DNA of 64,000 nt from Lachnospiraceae bacterium (lineage in GTDB: Bacteria; Bacillota; Clostridia; Lachnospirales; Lachnospiraceae). Numbering within the stretch: the first letter of the stretch is position 1; each line of letters starts with the position of its first letter. The notes beneath the pieces were generated by a model. The model made no database searches. It saw only the letters and a list, made by a program, of their open reading frames with translations, and was not told the DNA's origin. Positions 1 through 7,583 of this stretch are shown here, one piece after another. Location: contig JAFTPO010000066.1 in the NCBI GenBank assembly GCA_017463225.1, positions 1 to 64,000 of the forward strand, written 5' to 3'. A program made the translations under genes and the position numbers.

Positions 1-176
1 GGGACTAAGCCCGTGTATGAAGTTTGTTTTTGTTCGCACTCTAACAATACTATCTTGGGACGATCCTGTCACTGCCTTTTTTAGAAAAACGTAAAAACTG
101 CGCCATAACCTTGGAAGGCCATCGCGCAGCGATTTTGTTCACTTTCAGTTTGTCGAAGAACTATCAAACACAAAAA
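1..176. other. Unassigned left-edge sequence
   Basis: I can assign no gene here. There is no convincing coding frame with a ribosome binding site on either strand. The first 90 bases could be the 3' end of an RNA or of a leader whose body lies outside the window, because they end in a short T run (about 87-92), but I recognise no family. The segment ends at the hairpin that closes the minus-strand glycosyltransferase gene. Confidence 0.3.
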
Positions 177-209
177 ATGCTGAGGTATGTAATATACTTC
201 AGCATTTTT
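177..209. terminator. Bidirectional rho-independent terminator
   Basis: A 12-bp stem (177-188 with 194-205, one G-U pair) and 5-nt loop is flanked by a T run on the plus side and an A run (T run on the minus strand) on the other. It sits directly beyond the stop codon of the minus-strand glycosyltransferase and is its likely terminator. Confidence 0.8.
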
Positions 210-214
210 ATTAT

Positions 215-1279
215 CTACAGCTCCTCCGGCATCTCCCATTTCTCAGCCTGTTCCTCAAGCTTTTCCGCCTCGGCGATATACTGTCTTGCCATCATAGGGT
301 CAGTATTTGCAAACTTGTAGGATATCTCCTTGTAGCAAGCTGCCATACGAAGCAGTGGCAGGTCTCCTGAGCTTCGTACATATACAAAGCTTTCTGTTTC
401 GGTGGCTGCATTTTGAAACCATATAGCAGCCTCATCAAAGTCTCCATGTGCGAAGAAATATTCTCCAAGCTCTATGCAAATCTCAGCGCATGGAGTGGTA
501 GCAATATTCTTAAGGCAAACCTTGAAAAATTCATCTGAATCACCGGATAATCTGTAACATCTTGCTAATACGCAGGCTGCCTCATCTCTTTCGTCTTGAG
601 AACGCATAGAATCCTTCATAGTCTCTTCGAAAACGTGAGTAGCCTTGAGAAAATCAGTATCATCTCCTGCGATAAAAAGCTCTTTTGCGTACATACCATG
701 TAGCTTCTTGGAAAATGGCTTTCCTGAATCGAAGGTATCTAGTAGTACTGCCAAATCACGCTTGGCATGATTTCCGTGAGCCTTATGCATGATTTCTATG
801 TCACTGTCATACACTATAGGGTCAAGCTGTACAGTTTCGTGAATAGGGTCAACCCATTTTAGGGTTCTAAGTCTCTTGTATAGCTTAGGTCTAAGCTCGA
901 TTTTTGAGTTATATGCAGTATTGGTGTCCATGTAGTTTATGTACTTCATGGTAACCACATCTATCTCGGGGAGAATCACCTGCTTAAGTTGTTTGAATTT
1001 CTCCTGATTAGCAGGGTCTATAACCTCATCAGCGTCGGCGGAATAAATATAATCCCCGGATGCTTTAGAAAATGCAAAATTTCTAGCTGCGGCGAAATCA
1101 TTTCTCCATGGGTAATCGAAAATCTTGTCAGTATACTCTTTGGCTACATCCTTGGTATCGTCCTTAGAGCCAGTATCTACGATGATTATTTCATCGGCAA
1201 TACACTTTAGTGAATCCAAGCATGCTCCTAATCTCAAGCCTTCATCTTTAACTATCATACATACAGATATTTTAATCAT
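215..1279 (-). CDS. Family 2 glycosyltransferase with C-terminal TPR-like region
   Basis: This is a cytoplasmic GT-A fold glycosyltransferase of the SunS/WaaE-like type, 354 residues. The N-terminal 14 residues read MIKISVCMIVKDEG, the standard start of this group. IIIVDTGSKDDT follows at about residues 33-44, and a nucleotide-sugar/metal binding DADE (DxD-type) motif lies near residue 80. The second half is alpha-helical and TPR-like. I chose the ATG at 1279, ten codons inside the longest frame, because AGGAAA lies just upstream and the family begins at this methionine. The gene is monocistronic, divergent from degV, and ends at a strong hairpin. The sugar donor and acceptor cannot be read from sequence. 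Related proteins modify peptides, lipids or flagellin. Confidence 0.85.
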   Translation of the reverse strand: MIKISVCMIVKDEGLRLGACLDSLKCIADEIIIVDTGSKDDTKDVAKEYTDKIFDYPWRNDFAAARNFAFSKASGDYIYSADADEVIDPANQEKFKQLKQVILPEIDVVTMKYINYMDTNTAYNSKIELRPKLYKRLRTLKWVDPIHETVQLDPIVYDSDIEIMHKAHGNHAKRDLAVLLDTFDSGKPFSKKLHGMYAKELFIAGDDTDFLKATHVFEETMKDSMRSQDERDEAACVLARCYRLSGDSDEFFKVCLKNIATTPCAEICIELGEYFFAHGDFDEAAIWFQNAATETESFVYVRSSGDLPLLRMAACYKEISYKFANTDPMMARQYIAEAEKLEEQAEKWEMPEEL

Positions 1280-1485
1280 AGGTATTTCCTTTCTATATTC
1301 GACAAACAAATAGTTGCTAATGAAATATAATCCTTATAAGTAGAACATAATACTAGATAAATTTATTATATCAAAATGGCTAAAAGGGGTAAACAAAAAC
1401 ATCTATAAGACTGAACAAAATATTGTACCATAGCAAAATAAGTGGCATATTATAAGAACTGTCCTAATAATATTCCAAAAACTTC

Positions 1486-1514
1486 TTGACACAAACAATA
1501 AAAACGCGTAACAT
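1486..1514 (+). promoter_or_regulatory. SigA-type promoter of degV gene
   Basis: TTGACA (1486-1491) and TAACAT (1509-1514) are separated by 17 bp, upstream of the DegV start at 1568. The -35 is a perfect consensus; the -10 matches four of six positions. The position predicts a leader of roughly 45 nt. Confidence 0.65.
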
Positions 1515-1567
1515 AGTAATGAAAACTACATAAGATAGATTTTATGAATAAAATAGTGAGGTAAGTT

Positions 1568-2455
1568 ATGAGTGATTATATTATAAGTGCATGTGCCCCT
1601 GCGGATTTGACTAAGGAGCAGTTTGAAGAGTTTGACGTAAAATACATCTACTTTCACTACTATGTAGATGATGAGCATTATTATGATGATATGGGACAGA
1701 CTATGAGCTATCAGGAGTTCTATAAGAAGATGGAGGAGGGATCTATGACTAGAACCTCCCAGACAAACCCTGAAGAGTTTATCAAGGAGTTTACTCCTAT
1801 ATTAGAGTCTGGTAAGGATATTCTTCATATATCACTTTCATCAGGAATTTCAGGAGTTTATAATTCGGCTGTTGTTGCCAAAGCAGAGCTTGAAGACCAG
1901 TTCCCTGACAGAAAGATTATTGTTATAGATTCCCTTTGTGCATCTATAGGCTACGGACTTTTTGTAAAGACTCTTGCGGATATGAGAAAGGCAGGAAAGT
2001 CTATAGATGAGGTTGCCAAGTGGGGCGAGGAGAATAAGATAAGATTAAACCATTGGGTATTTGTGTCAGATCTTAAGTACCTTGTTAGAGGTGGACGTCT
2101 TTCTAAGGTTTCCGGAGCTCTTGGCTCTATGCTTAGCCTTTGCCCTATTATAGAGGTTAACTCATTAGGTAAGCTTGAGACTAGAGACAAAGTAAGAACA
2201 AAGAAGAAGGTTATTAAGGAGCTTGTAAATAGAATGGAGGCTCATGCTGAGAATGGTTTTGATTATTCAGGAGAAGTATTCCTGTCTCATTCTAATATAG
2301 AGGATGACGCTAAGGAGGTTGCAAGACTTGTAGAGGAGCGCTTCCCCAAGATGAACGGCAAGGTTCTTATAAACTATATAGGAACAACTATTGGAAGTCA
2401 TACCGGCCCTGGTGCTATAGCTCTTTGCTTCTGGGGTGACGAGAGACAGGAATAA
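1568..2455 (+). CDS. DegV family fatty-acid-binding protein
   Basis: This 295-residue protein has the full DegV architecture. The N-terminal EDD-fold domain contains TSQTNPEEF (about 59-67), the segment that closes over bound fatty acid in characterised DegV/FakB proteins. ISLSSGISGVYNSA follows at about 92-105. The C-terminal domain has the usual GRLSK segment near residue 180. By family knowledge these proteins bind a long-chain fatty acid and, as FakB, present it to the kinase FakA. No fakA lies nearby, so the FakB role is inference. GAGG precedes the ATG by seven bases. The gene has its own promoter and terminator. Confidence 0.88.
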   Translation: MSDYIISACAPADLTKEQFEEFDVKYIYFHYYVDDEHYYDDMGQTMSYQEFYKKMEEGSMTRTSQTNPEEFIKEFTPILESGKDILHISLSSGISGVYNSAVVAKAELEDQFPDRKIIVIDSLCASIGYGLFVKTLADMRKAGKSIDEVAKWGEENKIRLNHWVFVSDLKYLVRGGRLSKVSGALGSMLSLCPIIEVNSLGKLETRDKVRTKKKVIKELVNRMEAHAENGFDYSGEVFLSHSNIEDDAKEVARLVEERFPKMNGKVLINYIGTTIGSHTGPGAIALCFWGDERQE

Positions 2456-2480
2456 ATATATATTTCTATGATAAAGGTTG

Positions 2481-2517
2481 AAAATCACAGGTGTGTAAAA
2501 TTCCTGTGATTTTTCTT
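2481..2517 (+). terminator. Rho-independent terminator after degV gene
   Basis: An 11-bp perfect stem AAAATCACAGG / CCTGTGATTTT (2481-2491 with 2503-2513) is followed by a T-rich tract. Confidence 0.85.
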
Positions 2518-2628
2518 TTTTCATTTTCTTTTCAATGCGAAATTTTTATTGTTATTATGCACAAATAGGAATATAATATTGATAGATTGTTTTAACGACA
2601 AAAAAATTACAAAAAGGAGAGTAAAAAC

Positions 2629-3936
2629 ATGGCAAAAAGATATTATCAGCCAGAGATTGAGACTATGCCTGTTGATCAGCTAAAAGCTCTTCAAAGCGAT
2701 AGACTTGTAAAACAGGTAAAGCACGTTTGGGACAATGTTCCATATTACCGCGCTAAGATGGAGGAGAAAGGTGTTACTCCAGATGACATTAAGGGGATAG
2801 AGGACTTACATAAGCTTCCATTTGTTACAAAGGATGACCTTAGGGAGGCTTATCCATACGGACTTTTGGCAGCACCACTTAAGGATTGTGTACGTATTCA
2901 TTCAACTAGTGGTACAACAGGTAAGCGAGTTGTTGCATTTTATACTCAGAACGATATAGATCTTTGGGATGATTGCTGTGCCAGAGCTCTTACCGCTGTT
3001 GGCGCAGGTGATGAGGATGTAGTTCATGTATCTTATGGTTATGGACTTTTCACAGGAGGATTAGGACTTCACGGAGGTGCCCATAAGGCAGGCTGCATGA
3101 CCATTCCTGTATCATCAGGTAATACTGACAGACAGATTCAGTTTATGACTGACCTTGGTTCTACAGTTCTTTGCTGTACACCTTCATATGCGGCATATCT
3201 TGCAGAGTCTATCGAGGAGAGAGGCGTTAAGGACGAGATTAAGCTTAAGGCTGGTATCTTTGGTGCAGAGGCTTGGACAGAGGAGATGCGTCGAGATATA
3301 GAGAATAAGCTTGGAATCAAGGCTTATGATATTTATGGTTTAACAGAGCTTTCAGGTCCTGGTGTATCCTTCGAGTGCGAGGAGCAGACAGGTATGCACA
3401 TTAACGAGGATCATTTTATCGCAGAGATAATTAATCCTGAGACAGGAGAGGTTCTTCCAGAGGGTGAGAAGGGTGAGCTTGTATTTACAAGTATTACTAA
3501 GGAAGCATTCCCACTTCTTAGATACAGAACTAAGGATCTTTGTATTCTTTCCAGAAAGCCTTGCTCATGTGGTAGAACACACATTAAGATGCGTAAGCCT
3601 ATGGGACGTAGTGACGATATGCTTATCATTCGTGGTGTAAATGTATTCCCATCACAGATCGAGACAGTTCTTCTTAATGAGGGTATGACTCCTAACTATC
3701 AGATTATCGTTGATAGAAAGAACAACACTGATACATTTGACATTAATGTTGAGATGAGTCAGGAGATGTTCTCAGATAACCTTGCTGAGGTTACTGCTAA
3801 GGAGAAGCAGCTTGTTGCATCACTTAAGGCTATGCTTGGTATTCAGGCTAAGGTACATCTTGTTGCACCTAAGTCTATAACAAGAAGTGAGGGTAAGGCA
3901 GTAAGAGTTATCGATAAGAGAAAGCTTTATGACTAA
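2629..3936 (+). CDS. Phenylacetate-CoA ligase family (PaaK-like) adenylate-forming enzyme
   Basis: This is a 435-residue acyl/aryl-CoA ligase that would activate an arylacetate with ATP to the acyl adenylate and then the CoA thioester. The P-loop-like AMP-binding motif HSTSGTTGK lies at about residues 94-102. YGLTELSGPG (about 236-245) and YRTKDL (about 301-306) are further adenylate-family signatures. The C-terminal PaaK-type domain is complete and the length is typical. The start has GGAG in good position. An ACT-domain gene follows 22 bp downstream, an arrangement common in anaerobes that degrade aromatic amino acids through 2-oxoacid ferredoxin oxidoreductases. No oxidoreductase gene is in the window, so the substrate is uncertain. 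Confidence 0.88.
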   Translation: MAKRYYQPEIETMPVDQLKALQSDRLVKQVKHVWDNVPYYRAKMEEKGVTPDDIKGIEDLHKLPFVTKDDLREAYPYGLLAAPLKDCVRIHSTSGTTGKRVVAFYTQNDIDLWDDCCARALTAVGAGDEDVVHVSYGYGLFTGGLGLHGGAHKAGCMTIPVSSGNTDRQIQFMTDLGSTVLCCTPSYAAYLAESIEERGVKDEIKLKAGIFGAEAWTEEMRRDIENKLGIKAYDIYGLTELSGPGVSFECEEQTGMHINEDHFIAEIINPETGEVLPEGEKGELVFTSITKEAFPLLRYRTKDLCILSRKPCSCGRTHIKMRKPMGRSDDMLIIRGVNVFPSQIETVLLNEGMTPNYQIIVDRKNNTDTFDINVEMSQEMFSDNLAEVTAKEKQLVASLKAMLGIQAKVHLVAPKSITRSEGKAVRVIDKRKLYD

Positions 3937-3958
3937 TACATAAAAGGAGGTTACTAAT

Positions 3959-4390
3959 ATGGCAGTTAAGCAGATTTCCGTATTTGTTGAGAATAAAAGT
4001 GGTGGACTTGCTGACATCACTAAGGCACTTTCAGATGCAAATGTTAATATAAGAGCACTTTCACTTTCTGAGGCTACAGATTTTGGTGTGCTTAGACTTA
4101 TAGTAGATGATGTATTTGCAGCTGGTAATGCACTTAAAGAGAGTGGACACATTTATAATATTACTGATGTTCTTGCAGTTGCAGGTGAGGATAAGCCAGG
4201 CAGTATTACTAAGATTTTCACAGTGCTTGCAGAGGCAGGTATGAGTCTTGAGTATGCTTATGCATTCTTCGCTAAAAGTCAGGAGAAGGCTATTATGATT
4301 ATTAAGGTTGCAGACAGACTTGCTGCTAAGAAGGTTCTCAAAGAAGCAGGAATTCCTTTAGTTAAGGAAGAGGAGATAGCTAAGCTATAA
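3959..4390 (+). CDS. Tandem ACT-domain protein
   Basis: This 143-residue protein consists of two ACT domains (about 3-68 and 71-140) with no catalytic domain. The beginnings read ISVFVENKSGGLADI and LAVAGEDKPGSITKI, the usual beta-turn with conserved glycine of amino-acid-binding ACT repeats. AAGGAGG lies seven bases before the ATG. It is transcribed with the PaaK-like ligase and ends at a strong terminator. It probably senses an aromatic or branched amino acid, or regulates or stabilises the ligase. That role is inference from pairing. Confidence 0.85.
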   Translation: MAVKQISVFVENKSGGLADITKALSDANVNIRALSLSEATDFGVLRLIVDDVFAAGNALKESGHIYNITDVLAVAGEDKPGSITKIFTVLAEAGMSLEYAYAFFAKSQEKAIMIIKVADRLAAKKVLKEAGIPLVKEEEIAKL

Positions 4391-4413
4391 ATATAGTTAG
4401 GTATTACATGGGT

Positions 4414-4447
4414 GGGCTGTTGTAGCTTTGCTGCGACAGCCCTTTTT
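4414..4447 (+). terminator. Rho-independent terminator after paaK-like/ACT operon
   Basis: A 7-bp GC-rich stem GGGCTGT / ACAGCCC (4414-4420 with 4436-4442), extended by inner pairs, is followed by TTTTT. Confidence 0.85.
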
Positions 4448-4473
4448 AATACACACAATTGGAGGGAATCGTT

Positions 4474-5283
4474 ATGGATAACAATCAAAACTATGGGCAA
4501 CCTATGAATGATGTACAGCAGAATTATGGGCAGCAAATGTATTATAATCAGGAGCAATACGGACAGCCACAGCAATATGGTGGGCCACAGCAGATGCAGG
4601 GATATGGTTATCAGCAGCCATATGATCAAGGATGGCAGCAATATCCTAATATGCAACAGCCTTACGACCAGCAGTATTTCGCTCAACAGCAGATGAATTA
4701 TAATCAGCAACAGATGTATTACAATCAGGCTAATTATGTCAACCAGCCACAGACATATACTGGCGAAGCTGCGCCTAAAAAGAAATTTGTAATCAATAAA
4801 AAAATAGTAATTATAGCAGCAATATTGGTAGTAGTTGTATTAGCAGGAATATTTATACCGAAGCTTTTTAACAAGGTTAAGCCTCCTTTTAAGGATGTTG
4901 AACTGGGATTGACAGCAAAGGAAACAGTGGAAAAATATAATATTGATGAAAAAAATGCACATTCTATGGATGCCTATAAGAATGATGTAGAAGGCTTCGG
5001 AGTGGAAGGAGATATGCAGTTCTGCTTTTTCAATGACACACTTTTTATGGTTAACTGGTACGTATATGAGCATCAGTGTGGCGAGGAGGATATGGAGAAG
5101 GCCTTTGATGTAGCATTGGAATACTACACTGACAAATACGGAAAACCGGAAATTGAAGAGGATGAAACATATTTTGATTGTAAATATTCTTGGGAGTATG
5201 AGGGAGAGACAGAGCTTGAATTAGAGGTAGACGATGATTATTTCGTAATTCGAATTGTGAATTTTGATTTAATGAGTAATTAA
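4474..5283 (+). CDS. Q/Y/N-rich single-pass membrane protein of unknown function
   Basis: I do not recognise a named family. The 269-residue product has a low-complexity N-terminal third (about 1-95) rich in Gln, Tyr, Asn, Gly and Met, with repeated YGQP, QQY and YNQ units. A KKKFVINKK basic stretch and one hydrophobic segment (about 109-128) follow, then an acidic domain of about 135 residues predicted to lie outside the cell. The ATG at 4474 is preferred over upstream TTG because GGAGGG sits eight bases before it. The layout (disordered Q/N/Y-rich cytosolic tail, one membrane segment, small external domain) resembles many Lachnospiraceae envelope proteins. It lies between a terminator and the spoVT promoter, so it stands alone. 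Confidence 0.7.
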   Translation: MDNNQNYGQPMNDVQQNYGQQMYYNQEQYGQPQQYGGPQQMQGYGYQQPYDQGWQQYPNMQQPYDQQYFAQQQMNYNQQQMYYNQANYVNQPQTYTGEAAPKKKFVINKKIVIIAAILVVVVLAGIFIPKLFNKVKPPFKDVELGLTAKETVEKYNIDEKNAHSMDAYKNDVEGFGVEGDMQFCFFNDTLFMVNWYVYEHQCGEEDMEKAFDVALEYYTDKYGKPEIEEDETYFDCKYSWEYEGETELELEVDDDYFVIRIVNFDLMSN

Positions 5284-5332
5284 TCTTATCTGTTTGAATG
5301 TAGCACAGCATTCTATAATTTTATAAAATAAC

Positions 5333-5362
5333 GCATAATCATTCCATTATTTTCACATAATA
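5333..5362 (+). promoter_or_regulatory. SigG-like (forespore) promoter of spoVT
   Basis: GCATA (5333-5337) and CATAATA (5356-5362) are separated by 18 bp, 54 bp upstream of the spoVT start. Both boxes fit the Bacillus SigG consensus (GHATR, 17-18 bp, CATnHTA) without a mismatch. spoVT is a SigG-regulon gene in Bacillus. The match is seen in sequence; its use here is inference. Confidence 0.6.
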
Positions 5363-5415
5363 ACTCCATGACAAAATAATGATAATTTATAAGAATATAG
5401 TTTTGGAGGAAGATT

Positions 5416-5964
5416 ATGAAAGCAACAGGAATTGTACGTCGTATTGACGATTTAGGACGAGTGGTTGTGCCAAAGGAAATAAGAAGAATTTTAAGAATTA
5501 GAGAGGGTGACCCCCTGGAAATATTTACGGATAAGGATGGAGAGATTATTCTAAAAAAGTATTCTCCAATCGGAGAGCTTAGTAGCTTTGCCCAGCAGTA
5601 TGTTGAGGCTACAGCTCAGATACTTGGATGTCCGGTGTGTGTAAGTGACAGAGATCAGATAATTGCAGTAGCTGGAATTCCGAAGAAAGAGCTTTTAGGT
5701 AAAAGCCTTCATAAGGACCTTGAAGAGGCTATCAATGACAGAGAATCATTTATGGCAAAAAAAGGGGAGAATCATTATATAAGAATTACCGGGAATGGTG
5801 ACAATGAGTATAATGGCCAGATAATCCAGACTATTATAAGTGAGGGAGATGCCATAGGAGCAGTTATCATACTGGATAAGGACGGTAGTCGTGCTTTGGG
5901 TGAAGCAGAGCTTAAGTGCGCTATAGTGGCTGCTAATTTTCTTGGGCGCCAGATGGAGGGCTAA
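5416..5964 (+). CDS. spoVT: Stage V sporulation protein T, forespore transcription regulator
   Basis: The 182-residue protein starts MKATGIVRRIDDLGRVVVPK, the diagnostic SpoVT/AbrB DNA-binding swapped-hairpin domain (about 1-50). A GAF-like C-terminal domain (about 55-180) ends in the usual AANFLGRQMEG-like helix. In Bacillus SpoVT forms a tetramer that fine-tunes forespore SigG-dependent transcription and coat and germination genes. Length and both domains are typical. GGAGGAAG precedes the ATG. The position, immediately before the yabO-yabP-yabQ-divIC-spoIIE series, matches the conserved chromosomal neighbourhood. A SigG-type promoter is readable upstream. Confidence 0.95.
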   Translation: MKATGIVRRIDDLGRVVVPKEIRRILRIREGDPLEIFTDKDGEIILKKYSPIGELSSFAQQYVEATAQILGCPVCVSDRDQIIAVAGIPKKELLGKSLHKDLEEAINDRESFMAKKGENHYIRITGNGDNEYNGQIIQTIISEGDAIGAVIILDKDGSRALGEAELKCAIVAANFLGRQMEG

Positions 5965-6087
5965 TTTGTATAAGGATTATGATTGCAGATATTCTTTATA
6001 ATCCTGCAAATTTACAAATGAGTTCAAATATCCTGCAAAATTTGTTACAAAATGATTAAAAACTTGTGATATTTCCTAGGTTTGCCC

Positions 6088-6116
6088 TTGACAAAATATG
6101 GGTAACATTGTATAAA
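6088..6116 (+). promoter_or_regulatory. Strong SigA-type promoter of HU gene
   Basis: TTGACA (6088-6093), a 17-bp spacer and TATAAA (6111-6116), about 100 bp upstream of the HU start codon. The long leader contains several direct and inverted short repeats but no family I recognise. Confidence 0.75.
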
Positions 6117-6219
6117 TAAGCGTAGGGCATTTATGAGGATGCCATTAGTTGGGAATTGATTAGGTTTGCTAATTGCCTGATTAATCGAAAAACGTTTGTA
6201 TTATAGGAGGAATTTTTAA

Positions 6220-6492
6220 ATGAACAAGAATGAATTAGTTGCTGCTATGGCAGAGAAGACTGGTATGAAGAAGACTGATGTTGAGAAGGTACTTAAGGCT
6301 TTCGTTGAGACTGTAACTGATGAGTTAAAGAAGGACGAGAAGATCCAGTTAGTTGGATTTGGTACATTCGAGGCAAACAAGAAGCCAGCTAGAGAGGGTA
6401 GAAACCCAAGAACTGGTGAGACTATGAAGATCGCTGCTTGTGTAGCTCCAAAGTTCAAGCCAGGTAAGGCATTAAAGGATGCACTTAACTAA
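6220..6492 (+). CDS. hup: HU family nucleoid DNA-binding protein
   Basis: This 90-residue histone-like protein begins MNKNELVAAMAEKTGMKK. It has the GFGTFE turn at about 46-51 and the DNA-contacting arm RNPRTGE followed by KFKPGKALK, all standard HU landmarks. It acts as a dimer that bends and compacts DNA. TAGGAGG lies before the start and the codon bias is strong, consistent with high expression. In the equivalent Bacillus segment a MazG-type gene precedes yabO; here HU occupies that place. The gene has its own promoter and terminator. Confidence 0.96.
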   Translation: MNKNELVAAMAEKTGMKKTDVEKVLKAFVETVTDELKKDEKIQLVGFGTFEANKKPAREGRNPRTGETMKIAACVAPKFKPGKALKDALN

Positions 6493-6516
6493 TTTGCATT
6501 AGATAAAGACTGTAAG

Positions 6517-6545
6517 AGCCATCGCTTATGCGATGGCTTTTGTTT
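6517..6545 (+). terminator. Rho-independent terminator after HU gene
   Basis: A 9-bp perfect stem AGCCATCGC / GCGATGGCT (6517-6525 with 6530-6538), loop TTAT, followed by a T tract. Confidence 0.9.
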
Positions 6546-6563
6546 TAAGTATGGAGAGGTATT

Positions 6564-6803
6564 ATGAGATTAGATAAGTATTTAAAGGTGTCACGTCTTA
6601 TAAAGAGAAGAACTGTGGCAAATGAGGCCTGTGACGCAGGAAGAGTCCAGGTAAATGGCAAGGTTGTAAAGGCTTCCTATGATGTTAAGGTAGGAGATGT
6701 TATCGAAATCGCCTTTGGTAACAAGTCTGTGAAGGCTGAGGTTACTATGATAGCTGATACCACAAAGAAAGAGGATGCCAAGGAGATGTATAAGTATCTG
6801 TAG
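6564..6803 (+). CDS. rqcP: S4-domain RNA-binding ribosome quality control factor RqcP (YabO)
   Basis: This 79-residue single S4 domain opens with MRLDKYLKVSRLIKRRTVAN and contains DAGRVQVNG (about 29-37), the standard S4 RNA-binding surface. In Firmicutes the yabO product RqcP binds obstructed 50S subunits and works with RqcH to add alanine tails to stalled chains. Length and sequence fit that family rather than Hsp15, which is longer. GGAGAGG precedes the start. It is the first gene of the yabO-yabP-yabQ-divIC run. RqcH is not in the window. Confidence 0.92.
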   Translation: MRLDKYLKVSRLIKRRTVANEACDAGRVQVNGKVVKASYDVKVGDVIEIAFGNKSVKAEVTMIADTTKKEDAKEMYKYL

Positions 6804-6810
6804 TTTGCTG

Positions 6811-6839
6811 ACATACTAACCTAACCGATAGCATATAAT
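6811..6839 (+). promoter_or_regulatory. SigE-like (mother-cell) promoter of yabP-yabQ
   Basis: ACATACT (6811-6817), a 14-bp spacer and CATATAAT (6832-6839), 31 bp before the yabP start. The -10 differs from the Bacillus SigE consensus CATACAMT at one position and the spacer is ideal. yabP and yabQ are SigE-dependent in Bacillus. Use here is inference. Confidence 0.5.
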
Positions 6840-6869
6840 AGCTTAAGACCATTATATGTGGAGGCTTAA

Positions 6870-7154
6870 GTGGAGGCTAAAGCAGGTGTTAGAGAGCATA
6901 AGCTTAATATATTAGATAGAGAACAGGCATCGATTACGGGAATAACTAAAGTAATATCCTTAGAAGAGGAGCAAATCTGTGTCATAACTGATAAGGGAAA
7001 GATTACCATAAAGGGAGTTAATCTCCACGCCGGGAAGCTGGATGTAGGTTCAGGTGTTTTGGAGTTTACCGGTCAGGTGGATTCTGTAGTATATACAGAA
7101 TGTAAAACAGCAGGACAGAAGGCAGCAGGAGCCTTTGGACGTCTTTTTAAGTAA
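6870..7154 (+). CDS. yabP: Sporulation protein YabP
   Basis: The 94-residue product begins VEAKAGVREHKLNILDREQA and contains ISLEEEQICVITDKGKITIKG-type beta strands and LHAGKLDVGSGVLEFTGQVD, the conserved YabP/YqfC signature. The family is confined to endospore formers, is expressed in the mother cell and supports coat/cortex assembly; its biochemical role is unknown. The start is a GTG at 6870 with GTGGAGG upstream, since no in-frame ATG precedes the conserved N-terminus. yabQ begins one base after its stop. Confidence 0.92.
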   Translation: MEAKAGVREHKLNILDREQASITGITKVISLEEEQICVITDKGKITIKGVNLHAGKLDVGSGVLEFTGQVDSVVYTECKTAGQKAAGAFGRLFK

Positions 7155-7155
7155 T

Positions 7156-7530
7156 ATGACAGATTTGGTAAATACCCAATTCAATATGGTAACCATTTCT
7201 CTGATGCTGGGAGGTATGATGGGACTATCCTATGATGCTATAAGATGCTTTAGAAGAATGGTGTCACATAATTTGTTTGTCCTATCTGTAGAGGATTTTT
7301 TGTACTGGCTTATATGGACGGTCTTAGTTCTTGATGCAATATGTGGATATAACTATGGAGAGCTAAGACTATATATATTTGTGGCTATGACTTTAGGTTT
7401 TGTAATTTATAGAGGCACTATAGGTTGGGTTTTGATGAGGTTGTTTCACTACATATGGTGTCCTGTTAAGAAAACTATACAAAAAATCAAGAATTGCTTG
7501 AAAAAACAGAAGAAAAATAGTAGAATTTAA
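7156..7530 (+). CDS. yabQ: Spore cortex biosynthesis protein YabQ
   Basis: This 124-residue integral membrane protein has about three hydrophobic segments (roughly 12-30, 46-66, 72-92) and a basic C-terminal tail of Lys/Gln residues. MMGLSYDAIRCFRRM (about 22-36) and VEDFLYWLIW (about 45-54) are the YabQ signature; the family is needed for cortex formation in Bacillus. The ATG at 7156 follows the yabP stop by one base and lacks a clear Shine-Dalgarno, so translation is probably coupled to yabP. Confidence 0.9.
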   Translation: MTDLVNTQFNMVTISLMLGGMMGLSYDAIRCFRRMVSHNLFVLSVEDFLYWLIWTVLVLDAICGYNYGELRLYIFVAMTLGFVIYRGTIGWVLMRLFHYIWCPVKKTIQKIKNCLKKQKKNSRI

Positions 7531-7583
7531 ATATCTATAGCGCTGTGATGTGCAGTGGCTATCAATGATTTTAGAGGTAAGCT

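Noticed and set aside
1-92. Possible tmRNA 3' end (CTAAGCCCGTGTA resembles a tmRNA pseudoknot segment)
   Set aside because: No T-arm GTTCGA motif and no encoded CCA end follow, so the resemblance is too short to support a call.
151-157. Exact 0A box TGTCGAA, and another (TTCGACA) at 1298-1304 near the glycosyltransferase start
   Set aside because: A 7-base motif is expected several times by chance in 64 kb on two strands, and neither has the promoter spacing seen before spoIIE.
4279-4710. Long minus-strand open frame opposite the Q/Y/N-rich gene
   Set aside because: It is an antisense shadow of CAG/TAT-rich codons, giving an Ile/Leu-only product with no ribosome binding site.
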